Source: Candidatus Thiomargarita nelsonii (lineage in GTDB: Bacteria; Pseudomonadota; Gammaproteobacteria; Beggiatoales; Beggiatoaceae). Taken from it: 64,000 nt of DNA. The position numbers and the translations under genes were made by a program. Positions 1 to 8,500 of this stretch are shown piece by piece. Numbering within the stretch: the stretch's first letter is position 1; each line of letters begins with the position of its first letter. Under the pieces are notes generated by a model that saw only the letters and a program-made list of their open reading frames with translations, ran no database searches and was not told where the DNA came from. The stretch covers positions 1-64,000 of the forward strand of contig JSZA02000023.1 in the NCBI GenBank assembly GCA_000785145.2. Reading direction: 5' to 3'.

Positions 1-481
1 CTTTAGCTTTGTCAGACAGTACAAAGCTAAAGCTTTGTACTCCAATCCGTCATCTATAAAGGTAAGCTCTATTAATGTCCAAGACGAGTGTGTTGGAGTA
101 CAAAACTTTAGCTTTGTCAGACAGTACAAAGCTAAAGCTTTGTACTCCAATCCGTCATCTATAAAGGTAAGCTCTATTAATGTCCAAGACGAGTGTGTTG
201 GAGTACAAAACTTTAGCTTTGTCAGACAGTACAAAGCTAAAGCTTTGTACTCCAATCCGTTATTTATAAAGGTAAGCTCTATTAATGTCCAAGACGAGTG
301 TGTTGGAGTACAAAGCTTTAGCTTTGTCAGACAGTACAAAGCTAAAGCTTTGTACTCCAATCCGTCATCTATAAAGGTAAGCTCTATTAATGTCCAAGAC
401 GAGTGTGTTGGAGTACAAAGCTTTAGCTTTGTCAGACAGTACAAAGCTAAAGCTTTGTACTCCAATCCGTCATCTATAAAG
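1..481. repeat. 105-bp tandem repeat, 4.6 copies
   Basis: Direct repeats begin at 1, 106, 211, 316 and 421; the last copy is cut at about 481. Each unit carries a 20-bp inverted repeat around an 8-nt loop (for example arms 308-327 and 336-355; the first two copies have one mismatch). Copies differ at only a few bases. The unit is 35 codons long and stop-free in the cysS frame, so that frame is open from base 35. The hairpins more likely act at DNA or RNA level than as protein. The left end may lie outside the window. Confidence 0.95.
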
Positions 482-490
482 GCTTTCAAC

Positions 491-1861
491 ATGATCACTA
501 TATACAATACCCTCACCAAACAAAAACAACCCTTGACCCCCATATCGCCAGGCAAAATCAGTTTATACGTCTGCGGCATGACAGTGTACGACTATTGCCA
601 TGTAGGACATGCACGAGTGATGGTGGTTTTTGATGTCGTTGTCCGTTATTTACGTTCAATAGGTTTTTCAGTGACTTATGTACGAAATATCACCGATATA
701 GACGACAAAATTATTCAACGTGCCAATGACAATGGGGAAGATTTCAAAAACTTAACCGCCCGTTTTATTGAAGCGATGCACGAAGATGCGGACGCTTTAG
801 GTGTGTTACGCCCCGATCTTGAGCCACGCGCCAGCGATTCTATACCTGAAATCATTAGCATGGTGCAAGATTTATTAGATAAGGATTATGCCTATCTCAC
901 GGACAATGGCGATGTCTGTTACGCCGTCCAACGTTTTGCAAATTATGGCAAATTGTCGGGCAAGCGGCTAGAAGATTTACGTGCAGGGGAACGGGTAGTC
1001 GTGGATCAGTCTAAACAACATCCCTTAGATTTTGTCTTGTGGAAAAAAGCTAAGCCGAACGAACCCAGTTGGGATTCTCCCTGGGGGCAAGGACGTCCGG
1101 GCTGGCATATCGAATGTTCTGCTATGTCTACCACTTGCTTGGGCAATCATTTTGATATACACGGTGGTGGCATGGATTTACAATTTCCTCACCATGAAAA
1201 TGAAATCGCTCAATCAGAAGGGGCAACCGGGGAGCCCTTTGTTAATGTATGGATGCACAATGGTTTTGTGCGTATCAATGATGAAAAAATGTCCAAATCT
1301 TTGGGCAATTTTTTTACCGTGCGCGAAGTATTGGAACGCTATCAACCTGAAGTAGTGCGCTATTTTATTTTAACCAGCCATTATCGCAGCCCTCTGAATT
1401 ATTCCGATCAAGAGTTAGAATCGGCTAAACACGCTTTAAACCGCCTTTATACGGCTCTGCGAGGTTTACCTGACAGTTCTGGTGCAGGGGGGGGGGAAGG
1501 AGATTATAATCAACGCTTTAATGCGGCGATGGATGATGATTTTAATACGCCAGAAGCTTTGGCGATTTTATTTGAATTATCTCATGAAATTAATAAAATG
1601 CGCGATTTATCACAAGCGGCGCAATTGGGTGGAGAGTTGCGTCGTTTGGGGGGGATATTGGGCTTGTTACAAGCTGATCCTGAAGCGTACTTACAAGGCA
1701 CAGATCAAGAGAATGAAGAAATTGAGCGACTGATTGGGGAACGTCAGGCGGCGCGTAAAGGCCGTGATTGGGCAAGGGCAGATCAGATTCGTGCCCAGTT
1801 GAAAGAACAAGGAATAGTACTTGAAGATGGGGCGGAAGGGACGATTTGGCGGCGGGAATAA
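491..1861 (+). CDS. cysS: cysteinyl-tRNA synthetase
   Basis: Class I aminoacyl-tRNA synthetase charging tRNA-Cys; cytoplasmic and essential. The start at 491 gives 456 aa, close to the usual 460, and begins MITIYNTL as in the family, with AAAGG about 9 nt upstream. Visible motifs: the first zinc cysteine in YVCGMTVYD, the HIGH motif as HVGHA, the second zinc cysteine in IECSAMS, the zinc histidines in FPHHENE, and the KMSKS loop as EKMSKSLGN. The frame stays open upstream through the tandem repeats, which would add 152 residues of 35-aa repeats. I take that as a non-coding repeat with no stop rather than a real extension. A hairpin terminator follows directly. Confidence 0.97.
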   Translation: MITIYNTLTKQKQPLTPISPGKISLYVCGMTVYDYCHVGHARVMVVFDVVVRYLRSIGFSVTYVRNITDIDDKIIQRANDNGEDFKNLTARFIEAMHEDADALGVLRPDLEPRASDSIPEIISMVQDLLDKDYAYLTDNGDVCYAVQRFANYGKLSGKRLEDLRAGERVVVDQSKQHPLDFVLWKKAKPNEPSWDSPWGQGRPGWHIECSAMSTTCLGNHFDIHGGGMDLQFPHHENEIAQSEGATGEPFVNVWMHNGFVRINDEKMSKSLGNFFTVREVLERYQPEVVRYFILTSHYRSPLNYSDQELESAKHALNRLYTALRGLPDSSGAGGGEGDYNQRFNAAMDDDFNTPEALAILFELSHEINKMRDLSQAAQLGGELRRLGGILGLLQADPEAYLQGTDQENEEIERLIGERQAARKGRDWARADQIRAQLKEQGIVLEDGAEGTIWRRE

Positions 1862-1871
1862 TCATTTATAG

Positions 1872-1903
1872 AAATCCTATTTTTCAAAAAAATAGGATTT
1901 TTA
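1872..1903 (+). terminator. intrinsic terminator after cysS
   Basis: AAATCCTATTTTT pairs with AAAAATAGGATTT across a short loop and is followed by T residues. Near-identical hairpins occur at 13451-13487 and 17098-17132, so it is a recurrent terminator cassette in this genome. It can also serve the convergent kinase-like gene. Confidence 0.85.
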
Positions 1904-1908
1904 GATTG

Positions 1909-4320
1909 CTACTGTCCGTCACGCACTGCCCATACATAGTTATAGTTACTTTTCTCCGTAATGTCCACGTAACCGTAGTAAAGGTAAACGTACCATGCGA
2001 AGCTCGTCAGTTCTTCGTCTGCGGTAGACCAATAGTAGCTCATCTGCACATTCAAAAACGCATCTCCATCCTGCCAATGCTCAGTACCCGTCGCGTTGGA
2101 AAGGGCCGGCTTTTCATATTTATTATTGACCATCGCCTTCCATTCCTTTTCAGTAGGCAAACGCCACATACCAGGCATTGAACCGTCACTCAGACCATAT
2201 TGTCCATGCGCTAGTTCGGCGACACTTCGCATAGCAGTTTTCCAATTTTGCCGACCAAACGCATTCGCATTTTTCAGCCAGATTAACCCCGTTTTGTTGT
2301 CTCTGACAGTGCCATTGCCATTATCTGTATAGCGGAACGCTTCTCGCTTTTTGTCCATATAACTGTCTTCAATGGCTTTTAAATCATTGAACAGTTGCTG
2401 AGCGGAAATGTCGGCCTTAATACAATCAAACAATAATTGACGCAAAGCCGGTGCTTCAGGCAATTTATCTTGTGAAAAGGGTCGCGGATTTAAGCCTGTC
2501 AAGAAACGATACATCGTCGCTCCAAACGCAAATATATCATTGGCCTCGTTCGACTTGCCAAGCTCTGGTAGCACATAATCCAAGCTGGCAAATACGGTTT
2601 GACCAAATTTGCTGAATTCAGCTTGACTTGCTGCTGCTTGTGAGCGCACAGAACTGGCTACCTGTGATAAACCAAAGTCAGTGATTTTGACGGATATCCC
2701 AGTTTCCGTCTCTTTTAGCAACACATTCGCAGGCTTTAAATATAAGTGATAAATGCCCACTTCATGGGCAAGTTGTAAAGCTTTGGCGATTTGTAAGGCG
2801 ACAATTAAGCCCATTTTTAAGTCCATTGGACCGTTTTTTTCTATCCAGGTTTCCCCATCTATCGCGCCCTCAATGTATTCGCTGACTAAAAAAGCGCGTT
2901 CCTGTTTAAAAATATCGAGATAACTAAAATCTAGCGGCTCAAGAATATAGTAAGCTGCAATGTCGCGCATCGCAATGGCTTCTTTAAAACCTTTAAGATT
3001 TTCCCAAAAACATTTCACCACCACCCATTCTTTTCTGATGAGTTTGTTATTGTTTCGGCACAGGAACACGCATCCCATGCCGCCCGCACCTAATAATTTT
3101 TCTGGGGGATATTTGTATATATCATGCCAAGCATACTTTTGTGGATCGAGAGCAATGGCAGATTGCAAATTTTTAAAAGCTTCTGTGTAAGCTTGGCGAC
3201 GTAGCTGCACTTGAAATAGGTTAAAATAAGCCAAGGCTTTTTCTTCATCTTTTAAATTATTTTCAAGTAGTTGTAACAATAAATTTTCCGCTGTTTCTAG
3301 TTGTCTAGTCGAAGATAAGGCACTGCTGACGATGAAAGAAAATCGATTGTATTCAGGATTCTGTGGCAACAATTGTTTTAATTGTGAGACGGCTTCCCGA
3401 ATGATTTCCAGATTGGCAGTCTTGTGATGGGTGAATTCGTCACGCACTTTGATTTGTGATGATAAATTTTGACCCGCCATCAATTCCGTGAATTTTTGTA
3501 AACTCTTTTCAAGTAAGCTTTGCTCTTCATAGATTAGCGTTGAGTAAAGCTCTTTTGCCCATTCGGGCAATTCTGGAAAGGGATTTTCAAAATGTTTGCT
3601 AAAACGTATCAATTGTTCATAGTGATTTTGCCAAACACTGTATGCTTGTTGCAACTCTGTTAATCGTTGCGTGATTTTATTGAGTCGAGAAGGAACATTT
3701 TTTTGTAGCACTTTAAAATGTTCTATCTTTTCTTGGAATTGTGGCACAGAAATACATAAACCTTCTCGCAGCAAAGCTGCTTGCGTTTTTTCAAAGTGTT
3801 TGCGGACGATCTCGCGGAAGAAAAATAAAAGGCTATCACCTAATAGTCCCTCAAAGCGGAGAAATGCGGCTAAAGTGTCATCTAGCGGGGCAATCTGCCG
3901 CATTTGTTCTAGCACTAGTTCGCTGAGTTCGCTGGTGTCTTTATAATTGAATAAAGCAATTAAATCTTCATCAGTGATTTCTTCAATCTGAAAGAGTTGA
4001 TCTTTTTCTTTGGCAAAAAATTTCAGTGATTTAGCGGCATTCGATTGGAATGTGAGCAAATCTTCGCTGCCGTGCTCTTTGGCGAAGGGTTGCAAATAGT
4101 GCTGTTCAATTGGAGCAGCAAATTTTTTGGGTGCCATGCGGCTAGCACTGATGACAATAAGGGCATAGCCATAGCTATCTTGATAGGCGATGCTCATTTG
4201 AGAGGGCGTTAATGTGAAATACGCCTTGAGAATCGAGATCGCTTTTTCTTGGTTAGTCTGAGATTGCACGAAAGGCGTATCCAATAATGAGCTGAGTAAA
4301 ATTTGTAAGATTGATTTCAT
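1909..4320 (-). CDS. Ser/Thr kinase-like protein with C-terminal DUF1566 domain, probable pseudokinase
   Basis: 803 aa from the ATG at 4320 (MKSILQILL); further upstream codons would add a poorly conserved leader through a repeat. Order: helical N-terminal region (about 1-330), TPR-like segment (about 345-400), Hanks-type kinase domain (about 400-680) with P-loop GAGGMG, VVVK lysine and DFG in ITDFGLS, then a DUF1566/Lcl_C C-type-lectin-like domain ending in the YYWST...WAVRDG region. The catalytic loop reads HLYLKPAN: the HRD aspartate is tyrosine (codon 2740-2742, residue 527). The decayed paralogue at 8.5-11.2 kb keeps HLDLKPAN. A one-base GAT to TAT change would explain it, so phosphotransfer is probably lost. 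DUF1566 suggests ligand or surface recognition. No membrane segment is evident. Confidence 0.85.
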   Translation of the reverse strand: MKSILQILLSSLLDTPFVQSQTNQEKAISILKAYFTLTPSQMSIAYQDSYGYALIVISASRMAPKKFAAPIEQHYLQPFAKEHGSEDLLTFQSNAAKSLKFFAKEKDQLFQIEEITDEDLIALFNYKDTSELSELVLEQMRQIAPLDDTLAAFLRFEGLLGDSLLFFFREIVRKHFEKTQAALLREGLCISVPQFQEKIEHFKVLQKNVPSRLNKITQRLTELQQAYSVWQNHYEQLIRFSKHFENPFPELPEWAKELYSTLIYEEQSLLEKSLQKFTELMAGQNLSSQIKVRDEFTHHKTANLEIIREAVSQLKQLLPQNPEYNRFSFIVSSALSSTRQLETAENLLLQLLENNLKDEEKALAYFNLFQVQLRRQAYTEAFKNLQSAIALDPQKYAWHDIYKYPPEKLLGAGGMGCVFLCRNNNKLIRKEWVVVKCFWENLKGFKEAIAMRDIAAYYILEPLDFSYLDIFKQERAFLVSEYIEGAIDGETWIEKNGPMDLKMGLIVALQIAKALQLAHEVGIYHLYLKPANVLLKETETGISVKITDFGLSQVASSVRSQAAASQAEFSKFGQTVFASLDYVLPELGKSNEANDIFAFGATMYRFLTGLNPRPFSQDKLPEAPALRQLLFDCIKADISAQQLFNDLKAIEDSYMDKKREAFRYTDNGNGTVRDNKTGLIWLKNANAFGRQNWKTAMRSVAELAHGQYGLSDGSMPGMWRLPTEKEWKAMVNNKYEKPALSNATGTEHWQDGDAFLNVQMSYYWSTADEELTSFAWYVYLYYGYVDITEKSNYNYVWAVRDGQ

Positions 4321-4348
4321 AATATTCTGAATTTTGTTAGTAGAAATC

Positions 4349-4372
4349 GTCCAAGATAAATCTTGGACTCCT
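4349..4372. repeat. dispersed short palindrome (GTCCAAGAT family)
   Basis: GTCCAAGATAAATCTTGGAC palindrome followed by TCC. It sits directly upstream of the kinase-like gene. The same family occurs at 6025-6047, 7511-7564, 11336-11444, 11491-11517 and 14330-14352. Confidence 0.8.
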
Positions 4373-4440
4373 ATTCTAATAATAATAAAAAAAAAGACTA
4401 TCTTGACAAGATTATGGGATGTGAGGTGCAATTTTTACGA

Positions 4441-4470
4441 TAAACGGGGTTTTGGATACCCCGCTTTTTT
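4441..4470 (-). terminator. hairpin 3' of rfbC
   Basis: CGGGGT and ACCCCG form a GC-rich stem around 4445-4463 with a T-run on the plus strand and TTTAT on the minus side. It probably terminates the rfbA-rfbC transcript. Confidence 0.55.
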
Positions 4471-4485
4471 TTGTAAGTGCTTATT

Positions 4486-5031
4486 TTATCGGAGAAATAA
4501 ATTTTTTAAGTCTTTTAAATAATCTGCATTAGCATCTTTGGCTGACAAAATGGGCGAGGTGATAGGCCATTGAATGCCAATCTCTGGATCATCCCAACGC
4601 AGACTGCCTTCATCTTCTGGATGATAGTAGTCTGTGCATTTATAGTGAAAATCGGCGGTGTCTGAGAGGACACAAAATCCATGTGCAAAGCCGGGGGGTA
4701 TATAAAATTGTTCGTGTTCGTCTGCCGATAAGGTAACGCCTACCCATTGTCCAAAAGTGGGCGAGCCTTTACGAATGTCCACCGCTACGTCAAATACGGT
4801 GCCGATGGTGACATAAACCAATTTGCCTTGTGGATACTGCTTTTGAAAATGTAGGCCGCGTAATACCCCTTTGGTTGAGCGGGAATGATTGTCTTGTATA
4901 AAGGGACCCTGAATGCCTGCTTCGGCATAACGGGCAGCATGGAAACTTTCTAAAAAAAATCCGCGTGAGTCACCAAAGACTTTAGGTGTTATGAGTAATA
5001 CGTCAGGAATGGCTGTTGTTGTAATTTTCAT
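4486..5031 (-). CDS. rfbC: dTDP-4-dehydrorhamnose 3,5-epimerase
   Basis: 181 aa, the usual length for RmlC. It epimerises dTDP-4-keto-6-deoxyglucose at C3 and C5 on the path to dTDP-L-rhamnose for surface polysaccharide. The cupin core is complete: DSRGFFLESF, the catalytic-histidine block VLRGLHFQ, FDVAVDIRKGSPTFGQW and the YIPPGFAHGFCVLS strand. Its start overlaps the rfbA stop by one base (TAATG on the minus strand), so the two are translationally coupled. rfbB is 7 kb away and rfbD is not in the window. Confidence 0.96.
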   Translation of the reverse strand: MKITTTAIPDVLLITPKVFGDSRGFFLESFHAARYAEAGIQGPFIQDNHSRSTKGVLRGLHFQKQYPQGKLVYVTIGTVFDVAVDIRKGSPTFGQWVGVTLSADEHEQFYIPPGFAHGFCVLSDTADFHYKCTDYYHPEDEGSLRWDDPEIGIQWPITSPILSAKDANADYLKDLKNLFLR

Positions 5032-5903
5032 TAGAGTTCTTGCACTAAGAGAGAGTGGAGATATTGACCATAGCCGTTTTTTCTCAAAGGTTGAGCCAAT
5101 TGGGCTAATTGTTCAGTATTGATATAGCCTTTGCGCCAAGCAATTTCTTCAGGGCAGGCAATTTTAAGTCCTTGCCTTTTTTCAATGGTTTCAATAAATA
5201 AGGAGGCTTCCAATAGTGTTTCATGGGTACCGGTGTCCAGCCAAGCCATGCCACGCCCCATTTTTTCTACCGATAAGGTTTTGCGCTGCAAGTAGGTGCT
5301 ATTAATATCAGTAATTTCAAATTCGCCGCGTGCTGAGGGTTTAATGTGCTTTGCAATGTTGATGACTTCATTGTCATAAAAATAGAGCCCGGTGACGGCG
5401 TAGCGAGATTTGGGCTGTTTGGGTTTTTCTTGGAGACTGATGGCTTGTCCGTTTTTGTCAAATTCAACAACGCCATAGCGCTCAGGATCATGTACGGGAT
5501 AGGCAAACACGATGGCACCACTTGTGAGGGCGGCAGCTTTTTGTATTTGTTTTTGGAAGTTGTGACCATAGAAAATGTTATCACCGAGTACCAGCGCACA
5601 AGTGTCTGTGCCGATAAAGGTTTCTCCAATGATAAAGGCTTGTGCTAAGCCTTTGGGCTCAGGTTGCACGGCATAGGTGATGTTAATACCCCATTGTGCG
5701 CCATTGCCGAGTAGTTGTTCAAAACGCGGCGTGTCTTGTGGCGTGGAAATGAGTAAAATGTCTCGAATATCGGCTAACATGAGGGTTGTTAGCGGATAAT
5801 ATACCATCGGTTTGTCGTAAATGGGTAAAAGTTGTTTAGAGACGACTTGGGTGACGGGGTGCAAGCGTGTACCTGCTCCTCCCGCTAAGATAATACCTTT
5901 CAT
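5031..5903 (-). CDS. rfbA: glucose-1-phosphate thymidylyltransferase
   Basis: 290 aa RmlA; makes dTDP-glucose from dTTP and glucose 1-phosphate, the first step of dTDP-rhamnose synthesis. The N-terminal nucleotide-binding signature is GGAGTRLHP with the following [11 protein letters not shown] block. [10 protein letters not shown] (metal and substrate site), YGVVEFD and [10 protein letters not shown] are all present. First gene of the rfbA-rfbC pair. Its upstream region (5904-6082) holds AT-rich sequence and one dispersed palindrome at 6025-6047. Confidence 0.96.
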   Translation of the reverse strand: MKGIILAGGAGTRLHPVTQVVSKQLLPIYDKPMVYYPLTTLMLADIRDILLISTPQDTPRFEQLLGNGAQWGINITYAVQPEPKGLAQAFIIGETFIGTDTCALVLGDNIFYGHNFQKQIQKAAALTSGAIVFAYPVHDPERYGVVEFDKNGQAISLQEKPKQPKSRYAVTGLYFYDNEVINIAKHIKPSARGEFEITDINSTYLQRKTLSVEKMGRGMAWLDTGTHETLLEASLFIETIEKRQGLKIACPEEIAWRKGYINTEQLAQLAQPLRKNGYGQYLHSLLVQEL

Positions 5904-6024
5904 TTTAGTTTTCAGTTTTCAGTTTTCAATTTATTTGGAGACAATTCTAATAAAAAAAGATGATCTTGCCAAGCTTTTGATTTATCATAAATCGTATTGA
6001 TTGATGGATTAAATATATTTTTTA

Positions 6025-6047
6025 GTCCAAGATAAATCTTGGACTCC
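6025..6047. repeat. dispersed short palindrome (GTCCAAGAT family)
   Basis: Same 20-bp palindrome as at 4349, here between rfbA and the orphan antitoxin-like gene. Confidence 0.75.
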
Positions 6048-6082
6048 TTTTATTCCTGGCGTGAGCCTTTCAATCATTTTTG

Positions 6083-6334
6083 TCAGTGCCTCTTCGTGAG
6101 TGTCAATTTTTTGATGGAGGTTGCATCAACTGCGGCAAAATCCGACATGACTTCGTGCAAATCAGTCATGAAACGGGCATCATGGGCTGCCTGTTCCATT
6201 TTTTTGAGTTTATCAACATCATTGGTGCGTTGTTTGAGTATCGGCTCAACTAATTTGTATTCTTCTAATGGTAAAATAATACCAATCTGATGGCCTTTTG
6301 TGTCGGTGATAAATTGACGTTGGAGAATAGTCAT
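6083..6334 (-). CDS. antitoxin-like protein, orphan
   Basis: 83 aa. The N-terminal stretch FITDTKGHQIGIILPLEEY resembles Phd/YefM-type antitoxins, in which a short beta-strand region is followed by a helix. The rest is acidic and helical. AGAGGT lies upstream of the ATG at 6334. No toxin gene lies next to it: the region downstream holds only a dispersed palindrome and a short reading frame. It is therefore either an orphan or a pair that lost its toxin. Family assignment is tentative. Confidence 0.55.
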   Translation of the reverse strand: MTILQRQFITDTKGHQIGIILPLEEYKLVEPILKQRTNDVDKLKKMEQAAHDARFMTDLHEVMSDFAAVDATSIKKLTLTKRH

Positions 6335-6401
6335 CGAGTGTACCTCTTTATAAGGGTATTTTATCTTGGAAACAAAAAAAATCAGTTTTTTCCGTCAATC
6401 C

Positions 6402-6456
6402 GTTGTACTCGCTGTCCTCAATCTGATTTATCTCCGTCTTCATTGAGTACAACGGA
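6402..6456. repeat. inverted repeat in intergenic region
   Basis: CCGTTGTACTC and GAGTACAACGG flank about 30 bp in the 6335-6574 gap, which otherwise shows no gene. Confidence 0.5.
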
Positions 6457-6574
6457 GTATAGTCTAACGGATAACGAGTGAAATTTTCAATTAATTCATC
6501 ACTACGAACGATAGGGTTTGGACGCACCTACGCTTGCTTAAATTTCCTTAATCTGCGGATAATTCACGTTTAAC

Positions 6575-6751
6575 TTATTCTAAGCTAAACCTTTTTTGCG
6601 TTTGCTTTTTGACATTTTTAATATGCAAATAATCTAGGTAGTCTTCCACATTCGGTATCAGGGCTTTAATGTCCAAATACTCTCGAAAATTAATGACCGC
6701 AAATTTATCCACGCCGTTGTCGCTGATAATTTGAACGTTTTTTAACAACAT
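6575..6751 (-). CDS. small Phd/YefM-like antitoxin
   Basis: 58 aa, ATG at 6751 preceded by AGAGGA. It reads MLLKNVQIISDNGVDKFAVI then NFREYLDIKALIPNVEDY. The pattern of a short strand pair followed by a YLDI helix is that of a DNA-binding antitoxin N-terminus. It lies 11 nt downstream of a truncated RelE/ParE-like toxin remnant on the same strand, so this is the surviving half of a toxin-first TA module. Confidence 0.6.
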   Translation of the reverse strand: MLLKNVQIISDNGVDKFAVINFREYLDIKALIPNVEDYLDYLHIKNVKKQTQKRFSLE

Positions 6752-6762
6752 AATAATCCTCT

Positions 6763-6882
6763 TTAGTAATATTTTTTACGAGGTAAGATGTCAACAACGT
6801 CAATCATTTTGAGGACATCTTCTCTTACTCGATAATTCCCCACTCTTAAGCGATAATAAATATCAAAGTTGACTAATTTTTT
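6763..6882 (-). pseudogene. RelE/ParE-family toxin remnant
   Basis: The minus frame reads FDIYYRLRVGNYRVREDVLK and ends LPRKKYY. The RLRVGNYRV core strand and C-terminal R-K-Y tail are typical of RelE/ParE toxins (about 85-95 aa). The N-terminal half is missing: a stop lies just upstream of the conserved part and no start codon is available. About 39 residues remain. Confidence 0.65.
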
Positions 6883-6989
6883 CTGTTATATGAAAAATTC
6901 TGATTCGCTACTAAGTCAAAATTGATTAAGCGAATGGTGAGATACTATGTTAAAATTTATTTTTATTTTTCATTAAACTATAATCATTT

Positions 6990-7244
6990 ATGAAATCGAT
7001 ACGTTTCACAAGACATGCGCTTGAACAATGTGTTGAACGTGGTACTAACCAAATGGAAATCCGTGAAGCCATTAGAACCGGTTCTCAAGAACTGGCAAAA
7101 CATGAGCGGCTGCTTTATCGGGCTAATTTCCAATACAACAATTATTGGCAAGGCAAGTTTTACCGGATTAAGCAGGTAGCACCAGTCATTAATGAAGAAG
7201 CTTATGAAATTGTTGTTATCACTGTTTATATGTTTTATTTCTGA
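6990..7244 (+). CDS. DUF4258 protein, putative toxin-like partner
   Basis: 84 aa: FTRHALEQCVERG followed by a helix and a YNNYWQGKFYRIKQVAPV region matches DUF4258, a small BECR/RelE-like fold often beside DUF2283. It precedes the DUF2283 gene by 9 nt in one probable operon. Function is not established; the pairing suggests a TA-like module. Confidence 0.7.
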   Translation: MKSIRFTRHALEQCVERGTNQMEIREAIRTGSQELAKHERLLYRANFQYNNYWQGKFYRIKQVAPVINEEAYEIVVITVYMFYF

Positions 7245-7253
7245 GAAAATGCC

Positions 7254-7472
7254 ATGATGAAAATTAGTTACGACCAAGAAATTGATGCTCTTTACATTCG
7301 CTTAGTAGGAGGGCAGCATGAATGTCGCACGGTGCGTCTAACGGATGAGGTTACCCTCAATATTGGTGCAGACGAGCAACTGATAGGTATTGAAATTCTT
7401 GATGCCCAGGAAGTCATCGGTAGTTTGCCGTCTGTGGAGTTGGAAAATGTTCCCTTGGCAAAGGCTGCCTAA
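7254..7472 (+). CDS. DUF2283 protein
   Basis: 72 aa: MKISYDQEIDALYIRL, then VRLTDEVTLNIGADEQLIGIEILDA. This is the standard DUF2283 layout, a small beta-rich protein. The start at 7254 or 7257 cannot be separated by sequence. It forms a pair with the upstream DUF4258 gene, a combination common in cyanobacteria and sulfur bacteria. A dispersed palindrome follows at 7511. Confidence 0.75.
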   Translation: MMKISYDQEIDALYIRLVGGQHECRTVRLTDEVTLNIGADEQLIGIEILDAQEVIGSLPSVELENVPLAKAA

Positions 7473-7510
7473 ACTCGCCTAATTCTTAATGCCATTCATT
7501 TTTTGATTTT

Positions 7511-7564
7511 GGAGTCCAAGATTTATCTTGGACGTCGGGTCGTCCAAAATAAATTTTGGACTCC
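7511..7564. repeat. double palindrome GGAGTCCAAG...GGACTCC
   Basis: Two adjacent 20-odd-bp palindromes (GGAGTCCAAGATTTATC type and its AAAATAAATTTTGG variant) lie in opposite orientation around an 8-bp spacer. They form a composite inverted repeat in the 7473-7686 gap. Confidence 0.85.
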
Positions 7565-7686
7565 AAAAGGAAATGTCTGCTATTTTAGAGTCTTTAACAA
7601 TCCGTTTATTCCCCTAATCCGTTGTACTAAAATGGTGCCGGCTACATTCATTTTATTCGTGATATTATCAGCGTTCTTCTTGAATG

Positions 7687-8109
7687 CTATAGTGTTTTGG
7701 TCCAATCTTCCAAACGTAATCCTAATCCGACTATCCGTTGAAAATCACTATCCGCCGTCACAAGAATCGCATCAAGTGCCATAGCGGTTGCAGCAATCCA
7801 TAAATCGTTTTCATCTAATGGCGTTCCCTGTTTCTCAGCTTCGCGTTTGAGTCGCGCATAGTGCTCGCCAGTTTCCTTTGGGATTGCCTCGCATGGCAAC
7901 GTTGCAAATAACTTGGTCGCTTGATTCTCCAAAGACTCGCGTCTATGTCCTTTTGGTAATCGTTCAATCCCAAACAGAATTTCGCCACGCACAATCGTGC
8001 AGGTAAAAACATAATCTGTTGCTTTGACAGTAGCGAGATGATTCTTTATTTGTAGATTATTCGCCATTAAAAAGCTGCATGTTGATGTATCCAAAAGATA
8101 TTCGTTCAT
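7687..8109 (-). CDS. vapC: VapC-family PIN-domain toxin
   Basis: 140 aa PIN endoribonuclease. The acidic residues are in place: D in YLLDTSTCSFL, E in IVRGEILFGIERL, D in DENDLWIAATA and D in VTADSDFQ. Length matches VapC. The start overlaps the end of the antitoxin gene by 4 nt (ATGA), the usual coupling of antitoxin and toxin. Confidence 0.9.
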   Translation of the reverse strand: MNEYLLDTSTCSFLMANNLQIKNHLATVKATDYVFTCTIVRGEILFGIERLPKGHRRESLENQATKLFATLPCEAIPKETGEHYARLKREAEKQGTPLDENDLWIAATAMALDAILVTADSDFQRIVGLGLRLEDWTKTL

Positions 8110-8384
8110 AGCGACGATTTTTCCTCTGGTTCAAAAGGGGAATCGAATTGCACAACTCTTTTGCCTTCTTCAATAGCCTTTAGCAGTGCAAGAGCATCTT
8201 CCATTGTGACATCATTCGAGTGCTCAACAGCCTCGATGATTTTTTGTGCCATGTTATTTTTTTCGGGTTGATTTTTTCCCGCTTTCCAAACTAAAAATTT
8301 GAGGTAGTCTCTCAATTGTTTCCTTTCTCCAGATGGTAACTGAGAAGCGCTATCAACTAGCCATTCTATCGTTGCGGCTTGCAT
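8106..8384 (-). CDS. antitoxin partner of the PIN toxin
   Basis: 92 aa from the ATG at 8384, chosen because GGAGG lies 7 nt upstream; an ATG six codons earlier lacks such a site. It reads MQAATIEWLVDSASQLPSGE and then an acidic helical C-terminus rich in E and K. The 4-nt overlap with the PIN toxin identifies it as the antitoxin. The fold family is uncertain. Confidence 0.75.
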   Translation of the reverse strand: MQAATIEWLVDSASQLPSGERKQLRDYLKFLVWKAGKNQPEKNNMAQKIIEAVEHSNDVTMEDALALLKAIEEGKRVVQFDSPFEPEEKSSL

Positions 8385-8500
8385 AATTTTCCTCCAATTC
8401 ATTACAAGATATTGATTTAATTATTTTATATTTTATTCTGTTAATTCTAAAATTCTGAAAATTCTGATTCAGACAATAAAATGATAAAAACACAAAAAAA

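Noticed and set aside
1..490. CRISPR array
   Set aside because: The 105-bp units are contiguous with no unique spacers, and no cas gene is present.
35..490. N-terminal extension of cysteinyl-tRNA synthetase by 35-aa repeats
   Set aside because: CysRS proteins normally begin at MITIYNTL; the extension is the translation of a hairpin repeat that happens to lack stops. Kept as a finding, not annotated as coding.
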